Positions 36,228 through 46,466 are shown, counted from the first letter of the stretch. The stretch: 64,000 bases of DNA from Phialophora verrucosa (GCA_002099365.1 MSED01000013.1:372001-436000), one strand, 5' to 3'. Notes: a model not told the origin generated them from the sequence alone. Numbers and translations: made by a program.

Positions 36228-37892
36228 TCAATCAACATTGATCTTAACGTATTCGTACTCTCCCTCATCCTCGTCCTCGGCTGCGGCATCGGAGCCATCT
36301 TTCTCCCAGTCACTCATGTTGTCGTCCTGGTCCTCGTGCTCGGCCGGACTTTGACTTGGTGTTTGTCCCTCCTTCGCCCGCTTACTCTCCGCGGGTTCCT
36401 CGATTTCGTAGCGTGGGAGAGTCTCGGCGGTGGCGTCGGCGTCGGCGTTGGCATGCGGATACTCCAAGCCGATGGTCTCGGAGCGGTCATCCCTCTCTCT
36501 GGTCGTCTCTTCCTCGGCCTCGCGCTGTTTGCCCTTGCCCTTGGCGTCGACTTGAGCTTCGGCTCCGCCCACTGTCTCGCTGACATGGCTGTGCTGCTCC
36601 GGTGCGCCGTCGTACATGTCCTCGTCCGCGTCGAACAACAGATCCTTCTCCTGCTCCTTCTCGTTCATGTCTGCGTCCAGGTATGTCTCGTCGTGTCTTC
36701 CGGCCGAGACGGCAGGTGAAGCCGAGCCCACGCGGACTTCCTTCTTCGTGAACCGCTTCTCCGCCTTCGGGACACGCACGACGAGCACTCCGTCGACCAT
36801 CTTGGCGGAGATGGCCTCGACGTCCACGGCGGCTGGCTCCCTGGGCGTGCCCAGACGGATGGTCTTCTCAAAGACGCCGGTCTCGCGCTTGCGGCCGTCG
36901 ACGACCAGGCGGGCCATCATCTCCTCGTCCACGCCCGGTCGGTGGACCACGCCCGCGATGCGGAGGACCGAGTGGTCGCCGTCCCAGTCGACGCCGATGT
37001 CGGATTTCTTCGCTCCAGGAAGAGACACGTGCACGGTATATTCTTGGGGGGTGTCGAAGATGTCGGTTCGGGGCTCGAAGTCTGTGTCGGCGGAGCGGGG
37101 GTGCTTTGGGCCGACGCCGAGTCCCAGGCCCTCCGCCGCGGAACTGAGGTCCACGCCGAGACGGTCGCCCAGTTTAGTTAGAAACGAGGGGAGGTCAAAG
37201 CCCGATGGGTGGGTGAAAGGACCGCCCCGTGGTGGCGAGCGGGAATGAGGTCCTCCGTGAGGATGGGGTCCAAAGCGGCCTCTGTGCGGGCCTCCGCGAC
37301 CACGGAACCCGTGATGAGGTCCATGACCGTGACCGTGACCATGACCTTCACGTTCACTTTCCTGATCTTCTTGTCCCCGACCGCCGGGGCGGCCGGACGG
37401 GCCGTGAGGGCCGAAGGGGAAGTTGGGGCCGAACATGAATGGCGGGGGTCCAAACGGTGGGCCCCCGCGGTGACCCCATGGACCATTTTCGTGGCCACGT
37501 CTGTGTCCGTGGCAGCCTCGTTTGCCGCGGTGGTGGTCCTCGCCGTCGTTGTCGCCGCCGTGCTTCTCTTTGTTGCCGTTATCGTCGAACGCGTTGGCGA
37601 ACCGACCACGCCCGCGGAAGGGCATATCCTTACGATCGGGTCGCACAGTCGAAGGGTCGACCTCTGGTGGGTCTTCCACGTTCGCTTGAGCTTGCTTGCC
37701 GTTGGCCTTGTCGCTTGTGGTGGTGCTGGCCTGGGCCTGAGCTTGGGCTCGAGACTGCTCAGCGCCTGGCCGGGCCGGCTGTGGTGGTGGACCGGGTCGT
37801 CGATGTTGAGCGAAGAAGGGATGATCTTCGATCCCGGCGACGAAGTCCCAGAATGGGTGCGGTGGTGTGTTGAGGTAATAGATGTTAGGCAT
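36228..37892 (-). CDS. Hsp20/alpha-crystallin-domain protein with His/Gly/Pro-rich insert
   Basis: Single exon, 554 residues, starting at the ATG at 37892. A short N-terminal motif (residues 1-30, NPF-like aromatic, HPFWDFVAGIEDHPFF) is followed by a Gln/Ala stretch and a long low-complexity region (about 107-230) rich in His, Gly, Pro and Arg, including a (GH)n run. The alpha-crystallin domain lies at about 272-389 (FEPRTDIFDTPQEYTVHVSL to FTKKEVRV). An acidic tail of 160 residues contains Lys/Glu repeats and ends acidic. Small heat-shock proteins hold unfolding clients in oligomers. The typical fungal form is about 150-250 residues, so this one is more than double. The His-rich insert might bind metal or drive condensation; that is inference. 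The C-terminal IxI motif is not obvious. Confidence 0.88.
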   Translation of the reverse strand: MPNIYYLNTPPHPFWDFVAGIEDHPFFAQHRRPGPPPQPARPGAEQSRAQAQAQASTTTSDKANGKQAQANVEDPPEVDPSTVRPDRKDMPFRGRGRFANAFDDNGNKEKHGGDNDGEDHHRGKRGCHGHRRGHENGPWGHRGGPPFGPPPFMFGPNFPFGPHGPSGRPGGRGQEDQESEREGHGHGHGHGPHHGFRGRGGPHRGRFGPHPHGGPHSRSPPRGGPFTHPSGFDLPSFLTKLGDRLGVDLSSAAEGLGLGVGPKHPRSADTDFEPRTDIFDTPQEYTVHVSLPGAKKSDIGVDWDGDHSVLRIAGVVHRPGVDEEMMARLVVDGRKRETGVFEKTIRLGTPREPAAVDVEAISAKMVDGVLVVRVPKAEKRFTKKEVRVGSASPAVSAGRHDETYLDADMNEKEQEKDLLFDADEDMYDGAPEQHSHVSETVGGAEAQVDAKGKGKQREAEEETTRERDDRSETIGLEYPHANADADATAETLPRYEIEEPAESKRAKEGQTPSQSPAEHEDQDDNMSDWEKDGSDAAAEDEDEGEYEYVKINVD

Positions 37893-38542
37893 CTTGCCTG
37901 ATTACGCACTACCTATGTTTGATTGTTCAACGTGCAGATACTGTGTAGAAGATGATTGCCGAGTGTGAAGGAATGGAAAAAGGTTAGTCGAGGGGGGGAA
38001 TGAGAACGAGAAGCAAACGCAGGTTCAAACCACCAAGAGAGGTTCGAGCTCTTATAGACCTTTCACTCCCTGGTGATGGACTGGACCCCGCGGCCAGGCA
38101 AACACATTTCGTCCTGTCTCCCCGGCCTGCGAGGGGCGAATCAGCTTACTCGTACGCGACGCAGCTCGAAGCTGCGAGAAGCATGCGACGCCACAGCACT
38201 CGTAACTCTATGGCACCCGGCTGGTGTGAACCCTGAAAGCCGACAGTGACACGCCTCAAGGCGATCTGGACTCTGATCATTCTCGGCTGCCTAGAGAGTC
38301 ATTGAGGGTGCGTGTTCCACTGGGAGCCTGGGAGGCAAAAAAGACAAGCAGATCGCCCGCGTCCTTGCAGCTCCATCGGCTTCTTGCTCGAGAGTTGTGC
38401 CGATATCACGTGACGTGGCGTCTCAGCCACTTCAGCCACTTCAGCCTTGCGCTCTTGGCCTTGCGCTCTCACCCTTGGTGCATTACATATTTGTGATACT
38501 CTACTCCGTACTGCATACAGGACGTCCTCGCCTGTGACCCTG
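37893..38542. promoter_or_regulatory. Upstream region of the Hsp20-like gene
   Basis: A CTATAA box on the minus strand (plus 38052-38057) sits about 160 bases upstream of the Hsp20 ATG. Three GAA triplets at 6-base spacing near 38000 resemble, but do not match, a canonical alternating heat-shock element. No ORF is supported. Confidence 0.35.
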
Positions 38543-40315
38543 CTACTCCTTCAAGCGCACCTTCATCTTCATGCCGTCGACTGGAATCGAGGTGACCTGG
38601 TTGACGCTCCACACTTCTCGCTCGGGATCATCCTTGCCATCTCCTCTCGGAATCTCCATGCCCTCTGTCTGCTTCCTGCCCGAGTAGCCTACCTTCTCCC
38701 AGGAGAAACCTCTGGCCACAGCGCAGAGCACCACCTTGGCCTCCACCATGGCCAGTTCCTGCCCGATGCAATTTCGCGGGCCCCGCTCAAAGGGCCGCCA
38801 CGCGCCTGTAGGCAGACCCGACATGTACTTTTCATCGAGCCACCTGTCGGGACGAAAGACGGGGGCGTCCGGACCCCAGAAATCCGGGTTTTGATGAATG
38901 AGATGCTGGGCACTGTATATCCTCAGGCCGTTGACGTTCACGTCCTTTTCCTCGCCTCGGGCTGTGCGTATCTTCATGGTCACGGGTGTAGGATTCTGCG
39001 GTGACATTTCGGGGACGAGTCGCGCCGTGGCGGCAGGCGGATGTATTCGGAGCGTTTCCTTGATGAAAGCCGTGGTGTACGGTAACCGACTGCCCAGTAT
39101 CGCTTCCGTCTCTTTGCGCCCTGCTTCGTCTGTCCGGCCGAGGATATCGAGGGCGTTGAAGGGCCCGCCTCGCGTGCCGAACACGGCGTCATGCTCTGCG
39201 GTGAGGCTTTGCAGGATGGTCGCGGAGCGCGGAGACCAGGACGCTTTGGAGAGCTCGAAGCATAGCCACTGGATCAGCGTTGCGGTCGTGTCCTGACCAG
39301 CGAATAGGAAGCTTTTGATTTGTGATACCGTGCTTCGGACCAACGCCGCGTCTGGGTCGAGTCCCGAGAGTGCGAGGCGGGTGATGGACCGCTGGAGCGT
39401 CGGGGTGCTCTCAGTGGATCCGTTAGATTTCTCGTTTATTTGCGCCCGTTCGAGAGCAATCTGTTCGCGCACCCGCGCCGCCAGTTCGCGATTGAACACC
39501 TGCTCGTAGAACCACGACTTGGCCGGGCGGATCGGGTCGAAGTAGACAAACGGGTTAAAACCTCGGCCGATGGGGAAGACCAGCTTCGACAGGAGCCTGG
39601 ATGCGGTCAGCATCCCCAATGCGCTTTTCGACCCTACTCCCTCCGGGAGCGTTTGGGCGTGATAGTCCTTCTCGATGGCCACGGTCGTGATAATATCCGT
39701 GGTTAAATCTTGGGCGTAGTCTTTGAGCAAAAAGGTCTCTCCGCTCTTGGCTGCTTGCTTCAGCCGCTCGACAAAATCTCGTGTCTTGGACACGATCAAC
39801 CCGTCCAGAGTATGCAGATGCTGAGGTGCAAAGCCCTTGTTGAATCTTCGCCGCAAGATCTTCCATTCCTCGCCTTCGGCAATGATCAGCGATTCGAGCC
39901 CAATGAGGCGGTACATGGACATGAGCGTATCACTCTTCGGCAGAGAGTACTTGAATGTCGAGTTCGGCTGGGAGACTTCCTCAGCCAGCCCGGGGTCTGC
40001 CACAATCAAAAAGGCACCATCCACGGGATGCAAGTCCATCAAGAACGCAGGGGGCCTGCCGAGCGAAATCCAGATTTCTTCAAACGCGTAATCCGGATGT
40101 CTCCGCAGGCCGGGATCGAGCTTCTCGCCCATGTTGATCAAGTGGCCCCATATTGGATGTCGAGGCAGCTGCGGGATGTCTTGGTAACGCCGGCGAGCTC
40201 TATAAGTTCGCTGGATCACCTGGAAGCCTTTGACTGCAATATAAACAGCGGCCGCGAGGGCCAGCAGCGTGACGATGCGGCCAGTGTCGAGGACATTCTG
40301 GAAGGATTGCGACAT
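38543..40315 (-). CDS. Cytochrome P450 monooxygenase
   Basis: Intronless, 590 residues. It has an N-terminal membrane anchor (residues 13-33), a proline hinge near PQLPRHPIWGHL, the C-helix WKILRRRFNKGF, I-helix AGQDTTATL, K-helix ETLR (ExxR), PERF-equivalent FRPDRW and heme loop FERGPRNCIG with the axial Cys near residue 516. It is therefore a complete microsomal class II P450 needing a reductase elsewhere. The overall pattern resembles fungal CYP59/StcS-like enzymes, but I cannot assign a family. It is the leftmost member of the catabolic-looking cluster and may hydroxylate the substrate. The length is slightly above the family norm because of an acidic insert before the last strands. Confidence 0.93.
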   Translation of the reverse strand: MSQSFQNVLDTGRIVTLLALAAAVYIAVKGFQVIQRTYRARRRYQDIPQLPRHPIWGHLINMGEKLDPGLRRHPDYAFEEIWISLGRPPAFLMDLHPVDGAFLIVADPGLAEEVSQPNSTFKYSLPKSDTLMSMYRLIGLESLIIAEGEEWKILRRRFNKGFAPQHLHTLDGLIVSKTRDFVERLKQAAKSGETFLLKDYAQDLTTDIITTVAIEKDYHAQTLPEGVGSKSALGMLTASRLLSKLVFPIGRGFNPFVYFDPIRPAKSWFYEQVFNRELAARVREQIALERAQINEKSNGSTESTPTLQRSITRLALSGLDPDAALVRSTVSQIKSFLFAGQDTTATLIQWLCFELSKASWSPRSATILQSLTAEHDAVFGTRGGPFNALDILGRTDEAGRKETEAILGSRLPYTTAFIKETLRIHPPAATARLVPEMSPQNPTPVTMKIRTARGEEKDVNVNGLRIYSAQHLIHQNPDFWGPDAPVFRPDRWLDEKYMSGLPTGAWRPFERGPRNCIGQELAMVEAKVVLCAVARGFSWEKVGYSGRKQTEGMEIPRGDGKDDPEREVWSVNQVTSIPVDGMKMKVRLKE

Positions 40316-40963
40316 TTGTTGCTTCCCGTTTCCGGCGAGCGTTCATCAGGCGGAGGTGGTAGAGTCACCGAAGATGAATGTCAACGTCGGCGATAGGTTC
40401 AAGCAGGCTTGGGATGCTCAGATGCTGCGAAACAGGAGGCATTGTGACTCGTGGTGCAAGGACGCTGACATGTGACCGTAAGTTGCAGGGGAATCCTCCA
40501 CCGAATTTGGCGGTCAAGCGCCGCCGCTTTTAGAGGGTTTCTTCCCTCGATGCCAAGGGGCTGCATTGATTTCTCTGGACGCCTGCTGTGCACCTACAAC
40601 TCAGCTACAACTCGCCCTCGCTTTGAACCTCCCGACCTACCCTCTGATGCGAAGGTAACTCTGTTTGCAAGCCTTAGGCTATCAAGTCGCGTGGGAACCC
40701 AACAGGGCGTTACCGAGTACAGTGAGGAGGACATTGTGAGGCTGGACAATTTGCCGACAGCCATCGGCTTTTTCATGGTGCAGAGGGAGGTGCCGCTTAC
40801 TAACAATCTGGAGATGCAGTTCTCACTTCCTACAAAGAATTAACACAAAACTTAGAGGAATGGCTTATAAAAGTTGACGACGATTTCCCCTCTGCCTGCC
40901 CTTCAAACACTAGGAACACGTCGAAAGAAAGCCTTATCATACAATCCTACCGATCTTTCTGTG
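40316..40963. promoter_or_regulatory. Divergent upstream region of P450 and cupin genes
   Basis: About 650 bases between divergent starts. It contains a TATA box for the cupin gene. An open frame at 40472-40843 (+) has no ATG near its start and no known motif. Confidence 0.4.
40866..40872 (+). promoter_or_regulatory. TATA box (TATAAAA)
   Basis: Exact TATAAAA 92 bases before the cupin ATG. The position fits transcription beginning about 30-60 bases upstream of the start codon. Confidence 0.6.
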
Positions 40964-41314
40964 ATGGAGCAATTGGAATTTCACGACCCTGCTTCTCGAG
41001 CCGACAGGAGTTGGAACCAAACGGAGCCCGGCATCGACGAAATGATACTGAACCAAGACCCCGCTACAGGCCGAAAAACACTTCTGCAGCGGTGGCAGCC
41101 TGGGGCAGCGAACGCAAAGAAGGTCTTTGTGCATCCCTACATCGAGGAGATCTATATTGTGGCGGGCGACTTGACGGACACGAGGCTGGCTCAATCGTGG
41201 CAGAAAGGCGCATATGCCTATCGGAAGCCCGGGATGGAACACGGCCCTTTCGCGTCCAAGGGTGGGTGCTTAATGTTCATCACTTGTGTGCCGGTGGATG
41301 AGAAGGGCTTGTAA
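40964..41314 (+). CDS. Small cupin-domain protein
   Basis: Single exon, 116 residues from the only ATG in the frame; the open frame extends upstream to 40874 without another ATG. The fold is a single cupin: LLQRWQPGA, then VFVHPYIEEIYIVAGDLTD matching cupin motif 1 (a His-Pro and Glu-Glu instead of the classical H-x-H), then GAYAYRKPGMEHGPF matching motif 2 with its His. The layout resembles ChrR-like cupins and some cupin dioxygenases. It may bind a metal and act on a ring or acid intermediate of the cluster, or be a regulatory or isomerase protein; the reaction is unknown. Confidence 0.75.
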   Translation: MEQLEFHDPASRADRSWNQTEPGIDEMILNQDPATGRKTLLQRWQPGAANAKKVFVHPYIEEIYIVAGDLTDTRLAQSWQKGAYAYRKPGMEHGPFASKGGCLMFITCVPVDEKGL

Positions 41315-41527
41315 TGAGAAAGGAAGAACCTTGATCTCGGTCTTGGACGAAAATATACGTATCCTAGAACACACGGTTCGTAACTTGTTTCATCAGCATT
41401 GGTCATGCAGCTGACTGTCCTACAACTAGCAGACTTTACTCTATCCTCTTCCTGATCTCAAATTGCCTCTTAGTTGGCGATTCGTCGAGGCTGGTTTTCC
41501 AATTTCAGCCTCCATACACAGCACGTA

Positions 41528-42495
41528 TCAAACACTGATATCCTTGTACACATCAAACCTTCTTTGGGCGTACACTGGAATGGCTTCTCTCGTGTTCCGT
41601 ATCCTTTCGTTGTGCAATCGAGCTGATATAATGGTTTCGTTCTCATCTGCTTCTGAAAGCACCTCTGCCATGGGATCAACAATCATGCTATGACCCCAAG
41701 CAATATAACTCGCCGCCGGGTTTCGCGCGGGGCTGCACATGACGATGTAGATCTGGTTATCCACCGCTCTGCTGCGAGCTAGCAGTGTCCAGTGCAATGC
41801 CCCGGTTGGCTTTATAAATGCCGCCGGATAGACCATGGCACAGCAACCTTTTCTTGCCGCGATTGTCGAGATTTCTGGGAATCGTATATCGTAGCAGATC
41901 CCAACACCGAGAAAGCCGTACTCCGGTAACGCGACAATGGTCATGGCACTCCCCGGCGACAAGATTTCGGATTCTTGAAAAGTGACCTTGCCCGGAATGT
42001 CGATGTCGACCAGATGGATCTTTCTGTGGGTCGCTAGCAGTACCCCCTTCGGAGAGAAGACAAGGCAGGTGTTGTAGTATTTGCCCCGGTCAAATTCGGG
42101 GATGCTGCCGCCGACAAGATATACTCCCGCCTCTGCTGCCATGCGAGAGAGCGCGTGGAAGGAAGGAGATTCCTGCTGCGACGGAGGAGACGGTAGAATC
42201 TTTTCTGCATATTTCGGGAAGAACAACGTTCCGTAGGGACTGTTGAAGCATTCCGGAAGAACAACAATCCTCGCCCCAGTTTTCGCAGCTTGAAGCGTTT
42301 TCTCTCTCGCGAAGGCTAAGTTTTTGGACTTGTCCGCACCTGGAACAGGATCAATATCTTCTTCATAGAAGTGTATGGATCCAAGGATAGAGTACTACCG
42401 GCCATCATTTGTACGCATGCAATAGTGACATCTTCCCTCAGGACTTTGGGAACGTGCCTCCGGCGGAAATCGGCGGGAACTTCGATTGAGCCCAT
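41528..42495 (-). CDS. Nitrilase-superfamily omega-amidase (Nit2/Nit3-like)
   Basis: Exon 1 is 42495-42399 and exon 2 is 42339-41528, joined through a GTAGTA...TTCCAG intron, giving 302 residues. The catalytic triad is visible: Glu62 in RIVVLPECFNSPYG, Lys139 in HRKIHLVDIDIPG and Cys181 in GVGICYDIRFPE. The FNSPYGTLFFPKYAE and DIDIPGKVTFQES segments are typical of Nit2-type omega-amidases, which hydrolyse alpha-ketoglutaramate or ketosuccinamate to the keto acid plus ammonia. Within the cluster it could release ammonia from an amide intermediate. The frame stays open upstream to another ATG at 42600, adding 35 mostly basic residues. I chose 42495 because the family normally begins there. Confidence 0.92.
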
Positions 42496-42638
42496 CGTTC
42501 GTCGAAATCTGCTGGAAAACCACCCACGGTCACGAATCGAGTAGAACTCAATTACTTTCTTCCGCAACCTCAACCAGCCGTCCCTGCGCATTGGCATCAT
42601 GTAGTATTAATTACCGACGGGCTGGATAGCATTTGAAG
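42496..42638. promoter_or_regulatory. Compact divergent promoter, nitrilase and regulator
   Basis: Only 143 bases separate the two divergent start codons, or 38 if the nitrilase starts at 42600. Co-regulation is suggested by this arrangement but not shown. Confidence 0.5.
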
Positions 42639-44936
42639 ATGCACGTGGTCCGTATCGGCAATTTTGATTTCTGCTCCATCCGAAAGACGACCCCAGCTGT
42701 TCCTCTCCTAAATAGTCGCTCCATTCGCCGAAACACAAGTGAGAACATTCGCGAGTCGAGTAGTTATGGATCCGATCCGGACACGAATGCCGACAGTGGA
42801 CAGCTTGCTCCCCAATTCTCCGAGTCATTGGAACGTCCTCCAAGCAAGCGGGCAAGAACGGGCAAGCGTGGCCGCAAACCAACCTCCTGTACGCAATGCC
42901 ACTTGCGGAAACAAGCTTGTGACAAGAATCAACCTTGCAACAGGTGTTTACAGCGTGGAGTTGCACATTTATGTAGCAGCACCTCGAGCAAAGGTCTTTC
43001 CGGAGACGCGGAGAGCCCTGGCGGTGAGGTGAACAGGGTCGCAACGAGGAGGCCGTCGGACGACAAAGAGCAGGCATCTTCACGCAACGGGACTACGCCT
43101 GCTAGTCCTAAGCTTGGAGAACTTTTCATCGCGCGAGGCGCTCGATCCTTCTATGGAACCTCTTACTTCGGCCATCAGGTTGCGGCCCGGATATTGCAAG
43201 AAGAAAGCCCGGATCTGCCGTCAGGCATTTCTCGCGGTCGCGATTCACTCCGGTCGTTTCGAGACGAGTCCAGCCCTTTCTCTCAAGTTTGGGATCTCCT
43301 TGGTCTCCTGCCTCGTCAGAAATCTGCGGTGGATCGCCTGGTCGACAAATTCCTGGCAGAGGTGAACTGGTGCCTCGACGCCGTCCATGAACGAACGTTT
43401 CGAAACCAATACACCGAGTTTTGGGCGAGACGCTTCGGCTTCGATGATCTCGCGGGTGTTGACCTCCGGTGGTTGGCCCTGTTGTTCATCATTCTGGCGT
43501 TCAGTTGTTTGATAGACGCGCCGTCGAACTGCACCAAGGAATTGCAACGGGACTGCGAAGAAACGTCTCTTCGGTTTTATGTTGGTTCAGCTTTCCAGGT
43601 CGTCGTCCCATCTTGTGCTAACAGCTCGACTGCAGTGGGCATCACGGCGAGCGATCGTGATCGCTCCTTCATTCTATGGCGAGTCTACCGACATTGTCCG
43701 CGCAGGACTTCTTGTCACTCGCTATCTTCTGCACACGCGACGACTCACAGAATCCTGATTGACCATCAGTTTCAACATGCGTATGGCTCAAGCACAAGGC
43801 ATGCATGTGAGAAGAAGCCCCGCTACCCAGCTCCTGAGCACGCCGCCGCTTACACAAAATAGGTGGATGGCGAGAAATGGGGGTTGTCGAGGAAGACCAT
43901 CGGGCAACGTCGGAGGATCTGGAGCCACATTTACGCCCTTGATCGGATGATAGCCCTTGCATTGGGGCGACCCTACGCCATCAACGACAACTTGTGCTTG
44001 TTTAACGAAGCGGAAAACATTTGGCTGGACGACATGGACAGCGAAGACGCGGCCCAAGCTGCGCCGTGGCCAATGGAGCTGCCAACGCCCAGCGTTCTGT
44101 CCATTCTTTCCCACCGACTCGCGAAGATAGTCGGAACCATTCAAGAGAGATGCTTTGGCCTGTCAAGTGCCAGTTACGATGTCGTCCTCGGTCTCGACAG
44201 AGAGCTCATGTCTTGGAGCGAGCGACTGCCCCGATATTTCCGCCTCGAATTTCCCGACTTGTCCTCGGACGCCAGTCTTCCGTTTCTCAAGTGGCATCGA
44301 CTAAACCTGCACACTTCGTTTCATTTCGCCAGGATCATGTTGCATCGGCCTTACCTTTTGCGGGAGTCCATCACCAATCGATTCCGCCCGAGTCATGAAG
44401 CGTGCATGGCCTCGGCTTCCGCCGATCTCAAGATCAGATTCGACGCCCTGACGTACAACGCTGCCGAAAACCTGCGATGGGCACTGGGAGCCCACAATCT
44501 CTTCAACAGCGCCATGATTCTGGGTATCATTGCCGTCAGAAATCCGTACTCGGACGAGACCAGTGGGATCTTGGAAGATCTCGAGGCCTATTGTGACAAG
44601 CTCAACCGGGACGTGTGGCTTAATGAAGTCGGAATGGCCGAAGTCAAGGTTATCGAGCTATGCATCTCCAAGGTGAAAGGGAAAAGAAAGGGTTCAACAG
44701 CGAGGAGACGACAGCCCACCCCTCCCCCTCCCCAGATGTTAGTGGGTGATGATGACGCCACTATAGGCGTAGAGGGTACTACCTTTCCCATCGACTCGTC
44801 GACTTCTGGTATATCACCGGACATGGGTTCGGTGTATTGGCCTGCTGTGTGGGAAGACAATCAATTCTCCTTCCCGGAAGTCGCGGACTTGGACGTGTGG
44901 GAACAAATGATATCCGGAATTGCGCCTAGTCTCTGA
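42639..44936 (+). pseudogene. Zn2Cys6 transcription factor with in-frame TGA
   Basis: Three exons, 42639-43580, 43636-43806 and 43863-44936, keep phase and would give 728 residues. The Zn2Cys6 cluster has Cys at 84, 87, 94, 100, 103 and 112, preceded by a basic KRARTGKRGRK stretch. The fungal_trans middle-homology region includes FYWASRRAIVIAPSFYGES, MRMAQAQGMHVDGEKWGLS and LDRMIALALGRPY. At codon 355 (43756-43758) the frame reads TGA exactly where relatives have Trp, between RRLTES and LTISFNMRMAQ. No alternative GT-AG splice removes it without losing conserved sequence. As read, the product stops after the start of the regulatory domain but keeps the DNA-binding domain. It could be a true null allele, a base error or readthrough, though the TGA-TTG context is not the known CTA readthrough signal. 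It probably regulated the cluster. Confidence 0.8.
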
Positions 44937-45056
44937 GGCTGGCTTTTTGTCATCTGTATCATCCTGGGAGCTATTATCTTCTTGTCGAGGCCTGAAAACG
45001 AATCTAGTTGAAGGTTTTGGAGGTAAGACGCATGTTGTCCCCGTAGCAGGTCACCA

Positions 45057-46466
45057 TCATGAATGACCGAGAAGCTCCTCAACCGTCGACCTCGTTCCAT
45101 TCATCCCAAGAACAGCCTTATGCCCACAACTTGTGATGGGCGATGACATTGACAAATCCAAAGGCGGTGATGCAGAGTACGCCGGTCTACTATCGGACTG
45201 GGGCCACCGCGATATGGAGTTTGTCAAAGTCCCCAGACCGTGACTGATGGTCACGTATAGCTCGTCTCCCTCGGAAAGAGAAACGACTGGATCTCTGCTT
45301 ATGCCAATCCCACACGGCGTGCCAGTGAGTATGACGGTCCCCTGCGGCAACGTGCATCCCTTTGATTTTAAGTTAGCAATCCTTGTCCAAGTCCCTCGGA
45401 GGCAACGTTCGTCTTACCTGCGAGAGGAACGATACAATCTTGGGGACAGAGAAGATCATGTCCCGAGCGTTCCCGTCCTGCATGACTTTGCCGTTGAGGA
45501 CGGTCCGAAGCCGTAAGACGGACGGGTCAGGGATAGCTTGAGAAGATACCAGTGTCGGTCCGACGGGGCAAAATCCATCGAACCCCTTACCATGGTCCCA
45601 TTGGGACACCTCTTGTTGATGCTTTCTTGCCGTCACGTCGTTGGCCGTCATGTATCCGAGCACATACTGCATGGCATCTTGCTCCGAGACGTCTTTACAT
45701 GTCTCTGCAATGACAACGGCCAGTTCGACTTCGTAGTCTAACAGACAATCATGGCCTCCGGCGGAAGAATGGGGATAATATATCCGACCGGATGGTGAAT
45801 TGAGGCATGTGTTCGCTTTGAGAAACACTGTGGGGGTGCTCGGGATGGCGAGCTTGAGCTCAGCCTGTTGATAATCGTTACTATATTGCTTGGCAGTTTT
45901 GCATTTAGCGGAGGAACTCACTGCATGATCACGATAGTTCAGCCCAATACACCGAATGGTGCCCACCTCATCTGCACGAAGGGGAGATAGTAGCTGCCAC
46001 CAAAGTCAGAGGGAGTCAGTCGAAGGCCCAGAAAAGCGACCGAAGGTCGACCCGGCCTGGCCAGGGGAGGGGTGGGGTAGAGGGTACGAACACACTTGAC
46101 TTCCACTATCTCCTGACCAAACGTGGCAGATGGATCCAAAGCCGAATCAGTCCGCAGCACTTTGGCAAAGACCGTCTTGCCTTTACTCACGGCTAAGCCG
46201 ACTGTGGCCATAACACTGTCTTAGCTCGACTGGCATCCCAGGCCTCGGCTCGGCCATGATATAAAGGGCCATTTACCATCTAAGTCGACATCAATGGGTT
46301 GCCCGTATCTTTCTTGACCGTTCTCGTCTTGGAATCGAATCAATCTGCTCCATACCTATCGGAACAAGGGGTGGTCAGAAACTCTTTCCTTTGAAGCTAG
46401 CCTTGGGTTCGGGTGTCAGAGATGAACAATACTTACAGGAGTCTGCTTGCTTCGCGTTTCCATCAT
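45057..46466 (-). CDS. Fumarylacetoacetate-hydrolase-family enzyme, possibly frameshifted
   Basis: Six exons on the minus strand: 46466-46437, 46355-46277, 46201 to about 46095, 45993-45922, 45864-45418 and 45359-45057. The product would be about 390 residues. Family motifs: WSRLIRFQDENG, VGLAVSKGKTVFAKVL, GTIRCIGLNYRDHA, PTVFLKANTC, LDYEVELAVVI (metal-binding Glu pair), GYMTANDVTAR, KGFDGFCPVGP and TGTPCGIG. The enzymes hydrolyse acylpyruvates or decarboxylate related acids with Mg2+. After exon 3 the only good donor (GTGTGT at 46095) lies one base inside the codon, so splicing to the exon-4 acceptor breaks the frame; loss of one G there would explain it. The C-terminus after GTLTNSI runs about 45 residues longer than usual. 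It lies tail-to-tail with the regulator. Confidence 0.78.

Noticed and set aside
37178..37909. Long frames on both strands overlapping the Hsp20 gene
   Set aside because: They arise from the low-complexity His/Gly/Pro codons. Only the frame ending at 36228 encodes the alpha-crystallin domain.
40472..40843. Open frame between P450 and cupin genes
   Set aside because: Starts at GTG with no nearby ATG, no family signature, and lies in a divergent promoter region.
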